19,369 nucleotides of DNA from positions 1 to 19,369 of the forward strand of contig JALGZO010000776.1 in NCBI GenBank assembly GCA_025774865.1, given 5' to 3'. Positions 14,320-19,369 of this stretch are shown here, piece after piece. This DNA is from a bacterium (GTDB lineage: Bacteria; ARS69). The notes under the pieces were generated by a model that was given only the letters and a program-made list of their open reading frames with translations, was not told the DNA's origin and did not search any database. The position numbers were made by a program, and so were the translations under genes. How positions within the stretch are numbered: the stretch's first letter is position 1; every line of letters starts with the position of its first letter.

Positions 14320-16080
14320 CTACTTGATGCCCCGGACGAACCCGCCGCCCTCGACCTGTTCCCGGGCGAGGTGGTAGGGGAACTCGCGACCGGCCGATGG
14401 GTTCATCGCCGACATGAAATGAGTGTGCGCGCGGTCCGGCTCGCCGAGGGTGCTCGCCGCGAAGCCCAGGACGAACTGCATGTCGTTCTCGAAGGAGCCC
14501 CCGAGCGAGGTCGTCTTCGCTCGGTATTCCCTCTCGGAGAGATCGCCGGCCAGGAAACTGGCCGATCGCATCGCGGCCTCGCCCGTCGGACCTACGCGAC
14601 TCGCGACATCCTCCGCCACGCGCCGCCACGTCCGCTTGGCGAGGTCCTCCATCCCGAGCGAGGACAGCGCGATTCCCTCCCACAGGCGTGCGAACGCGTA
14701 CTCGTTGGCACTCTTCGTGCCGACTCGATCGAACACGGTGATGGCCGAGCGGGGGTTGGCCTCCGCGAGGTGGGTTCGGGCGATCCAGTTTCGCACGGCG
14801 CCGACTCCGTATCCCGACTCGCGGAACGAGGCGTCGAGCGGGAGGCTCTGGAATTGTCCCCGCGCGTTCTGGAACTCGCTCGACTCGAACGCGATGATGC
14901 CCTCCCACAGGGCGAAGTTCCGCCGGGCCGCTGCGCCCTTGAGGTCTCGACGCCCCATCTCGAGCGCTTTTCGCGCCCGCGGGATGTTCTCGCCGGCGAG
15001 GGCGGAGCGGATCACTTCGATCCGACTCTCGAGCTCCTTCCGGTTTTCGGCCGCGCTCTTCTCCTCCGCCAGCTGGCCCGTGTCGACCCCCGGCTCGCGC
15101 ATCGCCTTCTGCGCCTTCTCGAAGAGAGCCCGCTCTTCGTCGGAGCCGGCCCGCTGCTCGAACGCAGCCGCGAACGCGCGCACCGCACTGCGATGGCGGC
15201 CGAGCGATGTCTGGTAACGTCCAAGAGTCGCCCACGCATCCCCGTGGTCGGGCAGGAGTGCCACGGCCTTCTCCAGGTAGCCGACGCCGTCCTCCCCGGG
15301 GTTCGCGAGGCCGGCCAGGTACAGGTAGTGGGGGTCCTGCGGGTGCTTCCGAGCGAGGGCGGCATAGGTTCGGGCGGCTTCCGCCGTCTGTCCCACCGAC
15401 TGCATCCAGTCGAGCCGCGCGGCCTGGAGCGCCGGGTCGTCCGGAGACGAGTCGAGGTAGAGGGTCGCCTCGGTGATCGCCGACTCCGTGCGGCCGGCGG
15501 CGGCGAGCGCGCGGGCGAGGTTCGGGCGAGCCGAGAGATCGTCGGGATTCGCTTCCACGTACGCCGTCAACGACGGGACGGCCTCCGCCGCCTGACCGCT
15601 CTCGACGAGCGCCCGTCCCGCCACCATGTGAGCGGTCGGTTCGTCGGGGGCGAGCTCGAGCGCTCGTCGCGCGGAAGCGAGAGCCGCTTCCGGCCGATTC
15701 ACGCTGAGCTGCCCGTACGCCAGGTCCACGGCGAATTGCACCGAGGTGGTGTCGAGCCGGGCCGCTTCTTCGAGATGATGGATCGCCAGCTCCGTTTTGT
15801 CCGCCTCGAATGCGGCGCGTCCGAGTCCGTGGTGAGCGGCGGCGTCGTCGGGGTTGTCGTGGATCAGTTGCTGGAACACGACGATGGCCTCGATGGCGGC
15901 ATCGTTGGCCACGAGGACCCACCCGCGTTCGAGCGGCGTCGGCTCCGGAGTCGGGGCCTCACGAGGTGGATGGTCGACGATCGGCGTGGACTGAAAGCTC
16001 CATCCGCCCGGCGCGCCCGAAAGCCAGTACAGGGCGGCGGCGACCGGAAGGACGATCGCGACGGCGGAAATCGGAGCCGC
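14320..16080 (-). CDS. TM-anchored TPR protein, 3' part of a frameshifted GYF-TM-TPR gene
   Basis: In this frame a transmembrane segment (SAVAIVLPVAAALYWL, encoded near 16068-16018) is followed by a Pro-rich spacer and about 530 residues of TPR-like helical repeats (for example AAAHHGLGRAAFEADKTELA, AIHHLEEAARLD, ALASARRALELAPDEPTAHM, AVALLPDHGDAWATLGRYQ). The first ordinary start codon is GTG at 15912, but that start would drop the membrane anchor, and no start codon sits upstream of the TM segment before an in-frame TAG near 16161. The natural N-terminus is therefore the GYF segment in the neighbouring frame. TPR proteins scaffold protein complexes; here the repeats would lie outside the cytoplasm if the GYF domain is inside. 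No specific partner is recognised. Confidence 0.85.
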   Translation of the reverse strand, partial: AAPISAVAIVLPVAAALYWLSGAPGGWSFQSTPIVDHPPREAPTPEPTPLERGWVLVANDAAIEAIVVFQQLIHDNPDDAAAHHGLGRAAFEADKTELAIHHLEEAARLDTTSVQFAVDLAYGQLSVNRPEAALASARRALELAPDEPTAHMVAGRALVESGQAAEAVPSLTAYVEANPDDLSARPNLARALAAAGRTESAITEATLYLDSSPDDPALQAARLDWMQSVGQTAEAARTYAALARKHPQDPHYLYLAGLANPGEDGVGYLEKAVALLPDHGDAWATLGRYQTSLGRHRSAVRAFAAAFEQRAGSDEERALFEKAQKAMREPGVDTGQLAEEKSAAENRKELESRIEVIRSALAGENIPRARKALEMGRRDLKGAAARRNFALWEGIIAFESSEFQNARGQFQSLPLDASFRESGYGVGAVRNWIARTHLAEANPRSAITVFDRVGTKSANEYAFARLWEGIALSSLGMEDLAKRTWRRVAEDVASRVGPTGEAAMRSASFLAGDLSEREYRAKTTSLGGSFENDMQFVLGFAASTLGEPDRAHTHFMSAMNPSAGREFPYHLAREQVEGGGFVRGIK

Positions 16081-16630
16081 CCTCGTGTGGCTCGGGCTGG
16101 AGCTGCGAGGGCTCCGAACCGCTCCAGGATTCCTCCGCCGCCAGGTAAGGACTGCCGGCTACCTCCGGGCGATCCATCGGGGGTGGGGCCGCGTCCGGCG
16201 CGGCCCCGGGGGAAAGATCGTACGGCAATGCCGACAACGGAAGAGGCCGCGGGTCAGGCTCCGGAGGGGTCGCCGGCTCCACACCCTGCGTCATCTCGGC
16301 GATCAGCGGGTCGAGGCTCGGAGGTATCTCCACGGATGTCGGCGGCGCGGCCGGGGGCGAGGCGAGGCCCTCCCCGTCGAGAGGAAAGCTGCCTTCGGAA
16401 GAGTCCGAGGTGCCGCCGCCGATCGTGGCCGCTTCGGTCTCCGCCGGGGCGTGCTCGTCTCGGGTGAGGGCGACATCGGAGATGCTGATCCACTGATCGT
16501 CCCCGACCTCGCAAATGCGAGCGTCCTCCAGGATCACGCCCGCGGCCATCCCCTCCAGAATGTGGATCATCGTCATCGGCCCGAGGACCTGCCGATCCGG
16601 GCTCTCGACGTAGTAGAGCTTGTTCTCCAT
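15959..16630 (-). CDS. GYF_2-domain N-terminal part of a frameshifted GYF-TM-TPR gene
   Basis: Residues 1 to about 55 form a GYF_2-type domain (LYYVESPDRQVLGPM, GVILEDARICEVGDDQWISI). A Pro/Ala/Glu-rich linker follows to about residue 183. After codon 183 (ending at 16082) this frame becomes Arg-rich and runs to a stop at 15959, while the +1 frame encodes a clean transmembrane segment leading into TPRs. Skipping the single G at 16081, within a GGG run, joins the two into a protein of about 769 residues. The ATG at 16630 has GAGG about 5 bases upstream. The break is most simply an indel, either real or in the assembly. GYF_2 domains often sit at the N-terminus of bacterial membrane proteins. 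Confidence 0.8.
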   Translation of the reverse strand: MENKLYYVESPDRQVLGPMTMIHILEGMAAGVILEDARICEVGDDQWISISDVALTRDEHAPAETEAATIGGGTSDSSEGSFPLDGEGLASPPAAPPTSVEIPPSLDPLIAEMTQGVEPATPPEPDPRPLPLSALPYDLSPGAAPDAAPPPMDRPEVAGSPYLAAEESWSGSEPSQLQPEPHEGGSDFRRRDRPSGRRRPVLAFGRAGRMELSVHADRRPSTS

Positions 16631-16639
16631 GGTCCTCGC

Positions 16640-16690
16640 CCCGATTCGGGCCCGGCTCGTGCCGGGCGAGCCGCTCTCGGTTGAATCGGG
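16640..16690 (-). promoter_or_regulatory. Nested stem-loop in the leader of the GYF gene
   Basis: On the minus strand an outer 8-bp stem (CCCGATTC/GAATCGGG) encloses an inner 7-bp stem with a tetraloop (GCCCGGC-ACGA-GCCGGGC at 16667-16650). The 3' arm ends just before the ribosome site GAGG of the GYF gene. It fills most of the 89-base spacer after the DUF4390 gene. It lacks a U tract, so a leader structure or processing site is as likely as a terminator. Confidence 0.45.
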
Positions 16691-16719
16691 CGTTTTCCGT
16701 CAGGACTTGACGACCGGGG

Positions 16720-17436
16720 TCAGCGATTCGGAAGCTCCCGGAGCGCGTCGGCGTGGAACGGCGGGGTCCGCGCGTCGAGGATCGTGTCCCCGAAACCGGC
16801 CCACTTCACGAGGAACCGGAACACGGTTTCGGGAATGCCACCTCCGTCCCCTTCGGCCCCTTCGTCCCCGGTCGCCGCCGGGTCCGGGTCGGAGGGGGCG
16901 CGATCTCCCCGGATCCGACCGGAGATCCACCCGTCGAGCTCCCGGAACTCCTCGAGCGTGAGGGGTCGGATCGCGGCTTCGGCCGTCACGTAGTAGCGGT
17001 GGTGGTTCTCGAGCTCCCAGCGAGGATGGACCTCGACGACGAGCCGGGTGAGTTCCTGAAAGAGGGCGTCGAGGGACTCGAACATCTCGCCGCGCCGGCG
17101 GCCGGTGGCGACGAGTCGAAAGAGCCTCTCTCCGGGATCCCAGCGGACGCGGTAGCTCCGCACGCGCGAGTCGACCTGCTGGTCCCACCAGCGCCGCCGC
17201 TCACGCCAGATCTCCGTGGTGAATCGGACCGTGATCGGGAGCCCCCGCTCGATCGAGCGCCTTCGTTCGGCATCGAAAGCGTCCTGGAGGCGCAGCACGG
17301 CGCACAGCTGGCCGCGCCGCACGCCGAGCTCCTCGATGGTCAGGGACCCGTCCGCGGCCGCGTGGGCCGCGGAGATCCCGAACAGGAAGACTCCGAGGGG
17401 CACGAGACGTGGCGGCGAGATCGAGGCGGCTTTCAT
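16720..17436 (-). CDS. DUF4390-like exported protein of unknown function
   Basis: From the ATG at 17436 the product has 238 residues and begins with a signal peptide (hydrophobic LVPLGVFLFGISAAHA). The rest resembles DUF4390 proteins: ITVRFTTEIWRERRRWWDQ near 80, a SYRVRWDPGERLFRL segment, then FESLDALFQELTRLVVEVHP and a C-terminal FRFLVKWAGFG. An acidic, Gly-rich insert (about 186-208) precedes the C-terminus. The function of the family is unknown; its members are exported and often neighbour signalling kinases, and here a histidine kinase gene is divergent from it. The open frame extends to 17586, but those residues are Arg-rich and overlap the divergent ORF. No strong ribosome site is visible. 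It lies 89 bases upstream of the GYF-TPR gene and may be cotranscribed. Confidence 0.8.
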   Translation of the reverse strand: MKAASISPPRLVPLGVFLFGISAAHAAADGSLTIEELGVRRGQLCAVLRLQDAFDAERRRSIERGLPITVRFTTEIWRERRRWWDQQVDSRVRSYRVRWDPGERLFRLVATGRRRGEMFESLDALFQELTRLVVEVHPRWELENHHRYYVTAEAAIRPLTLEEFRELDGWISGRIRGDRAPSDPDPAATGDEGAEGDGGGIPETVFRFLVKWAGFGDTILDARTPPFHADALRELPNR

Positions 17437-17473
17437 CTGACGCGGGAACCCCGCGGAGGGTGGGAGCGGACTC

Positions 17474-17758
17474 GTGGAAGCGGCAGAATACACCCGATCC
17501 GGCCGGTTTGCCTCCCGTCGCGACCGGCGGTTGAGGCCCGACGCTACGAGCAAGCCGATCGTCCGCAATGGAGTGACCATCGACACGGACCGCCATCAAG
17601 TCAAGATCGACGGGAAGACGACCCCGTTCACGGCGACGGAGTTTCGACTCCTCCACTTCTTCGCCTCGAACCCCGGCCGCACGTTCAAGCGCGATCAGCT
17701 CTTGAGTCGTGTGATCGGAGAATCCTCGGGGGTCGACAAGGGCTTGCGAGCGGTTTAG
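17474..17758 (+). CDS. Truncated OmpR/PhoB-type winged-helix fragment
   Basis: The 94-residue frame contains the first part of an OmpR/PhoB C-terminal domain: GVTIDTDRHQVKIDG, then FTATEFRLLHFFASNPGRTF and KRDQLLSRVIGE. There is no receiver domain before it. After VIGE the sequence becomes SSGVDKGLRAV and stops, so the recognition helix and wing (normally RTVDVHIRRLRKKL and beyond) are missing; neither other forward frame restores them by eye. It therefore probably cannot bind DNA in the usual way. The start is GTG at 17474 or a later non-ATG codon, with no clear ribosome site. It ends 34 bases before the kinase gene. It may be a relic of a response regulator or a small protein with a new role. 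Confidence 0.5.
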   Translation: MEAAEYTRSGRFASRRDRRLRPDATSKPIVRNGVTIDTDRHQVKIDGKTTPFTATEFRLLHFFASNPGRTFKRDQLLSRVIGESSGVDKGLRAV

Positions 17759-17792
17759 CCTCCGCCCCAGCGTGAGTTGGGGAGGAGACGAG

Positions 17793-18974
17793 ATGCCCGA
17801 GTCGAACCCGAGCGTTGCGGATGTGATGAGCGCGCGGGTCGAGCTGGATGACGTCGATCGGTCCGCCCTCGACGCCGCCTGCCGGTTTCTCGCGTTGGAG
17901 TATTCGCCGCCCGCCATCCTCCTCGACGAGAATTTCGAAATCCTGCACCTGTTCGGCCACGCCGCGGATTTCCTACGGCCGGTTCGCCCGGAGGAGGCGC
18001 GCAGCCTCGTCGAGCGGGCACTCCCCGACCTCGACGTCGTGCTGCCGGCCGCGTTTCATCGCGCCCACCGGAATCGGAGCGCCGTCCTGTACCGCGACGT
18101 CGAGATCGGGGCAAGGGGAGAGCAATCGGTCGACGTTCGGGTCCACCCATCGCAGACGGACGACGGCCGGTTGCACTACCTCGTGCTGATCGAGGAGGAA
18201 GGAACACCGCGACCGCGGTCGGACGCCGACACCGCCATGGAGGCGATCATCCGGAAGGACGAGCAGTTGGCCGAGGAGGTTCACCGGCGGCGCAAGGTGG
18301 AGAGGCTGAACCAGAGTCTGCAGGAATTCGCGTCGACGGCGTCCCACGACCTGCGCGAGCCCCTTCGGTCGGTCAGCATGTTCGCCGAAATCCTGGAGCG
18401 AAGTGCGGACCCGCGGCTCGACGCACGTTCCAAGGGACACCTCAAGCGCATCCGAGAAGGGATCGCGCGGATGCGGGAGCTGATCGACGATCTGCTCCGA
18501 TTCTCGAGCGTTCCGAGAGCCGACCTCGATCTGAAGCCGACCGACCTCAACCGGGTGGTGGAAACGACCATCGAGGATCTACGGTCGCGCATTCAGGACG
18601 TGAACGCTGTCGTCGACTGGGAAGCGCTGCCCGTCATACCCGCGGAGACGGTTCTGCTCGAGGACCTGTTCCAGAATCTCATCTCGAACGCCATCAAGTA
18701 CCGGAGCTCACGCCCGCCGCGCATCTTCATCACCGCGGAGGAGGGCGAGGAAGAGTGGTTGATCTCCGTCGAGGACAACGGCGTGGGAATCAGCGAGGAG
18801 GATCGACGGGAGGTCTTCCGCCCGTTCAAGCGCGGAGGCGCGCGCGGCGATCGTCGCGGCACCGGGATGGGGCTCGCCATTGCGCAGCGGATCGTCGAGC
18901 GTCACGAGGGCGAGATCTGGGTGGAGTCCGCGCTTGGCAAGGGCTCGGTCTTCCGTTTCACCATCCCCAAGTAA
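17793..18974 (+). CDS. Soluble PAS-domain sensor histidine kinase
   Basis: The 393-residue protein has no signal peptide or membrane segment, so it should be cytoplasmic. Residues about 30-133 form a PAS-like domain (YSPPAILLDENFEILHLFGH) of the type found in CheB/CheR fusion proteins. A charged coiled-coil-like stretch at about 150-178 leads to a HisKA domain with the phosphorylated His185 in SHDLREPLRS. The HATPase domain shows the N box (LFQNLISNAIKYR, Asn299), the G1 box DNGVGIS (328-334) and the G2 box GTGMGLAIAQRIVERHEG (356-373). The ATG at 17793 has GGGGAGGAG 5 bases upstream; a GTG at 17772 is an alternative. No intact response regulator lies in the window. Confidence 0.93.
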   Translation: MPESNPSVADVMSARVELDDVDRSALDAACRFLALEYSPPAILLDENFEILHLFGHAADFLRPVRPEEARSLVERALPDLDVVLPAAFHRAHRNRSAVLYRDVEIGARGEQSVDVRVHPSQTDDGRLHYLVLIEEEGTPRPRSDADTAMEAIIRKDEQLAEEVHRRRKVERLNQSLQEFASTASHDLREPLRSVSMFAEILERSADPRLDARSKGHLKRIREGIARMRELIDDLLRFSSVPRADLDLKPTDLNRVVETTIEDLRSRIQDVNAVVDWEALPVIPAETVLLEDLFQNLISNAIKYRSSRPPRIFITAEEGEEEWLISVEDNGVGISEEDRREVFRPFKRGGARGDRRGTGMGLAIAQRIVERHEGEIWVESALGKGSVFRFTIPK

Positions 18975-19007
18975 GTCCGTCGTTCCGTCTCGAAAGTCTC
19001 GCTTACT

Positions 19008-19131
19008 CCCGCGCCGCCCGAGGCCGAAGATCCCCTCGCCCGCCGTTGCTGCTCGGCTCGCGAAGGGAATTCTAGCTCGCCTGCGCTGCGCTGACGCGTT
19101 CGAGGGGATCTTCGCCCTCGGGCGGCGCGGG
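19008..19131. repeat. 124-base palindromic element with 31-base arms, repeat copy 1
   Basis: The left arm (19008-19038) and right arm (19101-19131) are inverted copies matching at 30 of 31 bases. They enclose a 62-base centre. The inner part, 19033-19106, recurs inverted at 19294-19365. It starts 33 bases after the histidine kinase stop, so it could also act as a transcript end. It resembles a MITE- or REP-like hairpin element, but no known family is recognised. Between the two copies (19132-19293) I see no gene. Confidence 0.7.
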
Positions 19132-19293
19132 CTTCTCCGGCCGGGAACGCGGTTGTGAGATCGTTCCCCGTCGACGAGCGTCTCTCCGGCTCACGCAACG
19201 ATTGGAGGGTGTCAGGAGCGCCGTCGCCGGCCGGCATGACCGAGGTCAGGTCACCCATCCGAAGGAGCCGAGACTTCGCGAGGTCGGGGGGCA

Positions 19294-19369
19294 CCCTCGA
19301 ACGCGTCAGCGCAGCGCAGGCTCGCTTCGATGTTCCGCGAGCCGAGCAGCAACGGCGGGCGAGGGTGGC
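19294..19369. repeat. Inverted repeat copy 2 of the hairpin element, at the window edge
   Basis: The reverse complement of 19336-19365 is identical over 30 bases to 19033-19062, and that of 19294-19321 is identical over 28 bases to 19079-19106. The 14-16 bases in the middle differ. In this copy the middle closes as a perfect 7-bp stem (GGCTCGC/GCGAGCC), which copy 1 lacks. The ends CCCTCG/CGAGGG pair in both copies. The window ends four bases past the conserved part, so outer arms cannot be fully judged. Confidence 0.75.

Noticed and set aside
18902-19294. A 130-codon minus-strand open frame covering the end of the kinase gene and the terminal repeats
   Set aside because: It is antisense to the kinase C-terminus and translates through the hairpin repeat; the product is Arg/Ser/Ala-rich with no recognisable domain.

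Overview
This window is GC-rich, tightly packed bacterial DNA. The organism is almost certainly Gram-negative: there is an outer-membrane barrel protein, a lipobox protein and a good sigma-54 promoter match. The gene mix (E1 alpha/beta-type 2-oxo acid dehydrogenase, DUF4390, GYF/TPR protein, soluble PAS kinase) would fit an uncultured or environmental GC-rich lineage such as Eisenbacteria, Acidobacteriota or Myxococcota. The sequence alone does not settle the phylum.

The left half (about 10014 down to 148, minus strand) looks like one operon of eight genes with overlaps or short gaps. In order of transcription they are: an AhpD-like peroxidase with an in-frame TGA, dihydrolipoamide dehydrogenase (E3), E1 alpha, E1 beta, E2, a LipB-Nudix fusion, lipoyl synthase LipA, and an ADP-forming acyl-CoA synthetase. 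Together they build a lipoate-dependent 2-oxo acid dehydrogenase, make its lipoyl cofactor, and could convert the acyl-CoA product to acid plus ATP. The first gene may couple peroxide reduction to the same lipoyl/E3 electron source, as AhpD does with DlaT and Lpd in mycobacteria.

The most striking observation is in that first gene. The TGA lies exactly where AhpD-family proteins carry the second Cys of the CxxC motif. Twelve bases downstream begins a perfect 8-bp hairpin with a GGC loop, which fits a bacterial SECIS element. The reading frame continues for 106 family-like residues and ends overlapping the lpd start by 8 bases. The best reading is a selenoprotein with a Ser-x-x-Sec motif.

The middle (10124-14312) holds a divergent cyclase-family hydrolase with altered metal ligands, a PHP-type DUF3604-like lipoprotein, an outer-membrane barrel protein behind a near-consensus sigma-54 site, and a YihY/BrkB membrane protein. 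The right part (14320-18974) holds a GYF-TM-TPR gene broken by a +1 frameshift, a DUF4390 protein, a truncated winged-helix ORF and a soluble PAS histidine kinase. The last 395 bases carry no convincing gene but contain two inverted copies of a roughly 73-base hairpin repeat, one embedded in a larger 124-base palindrome.
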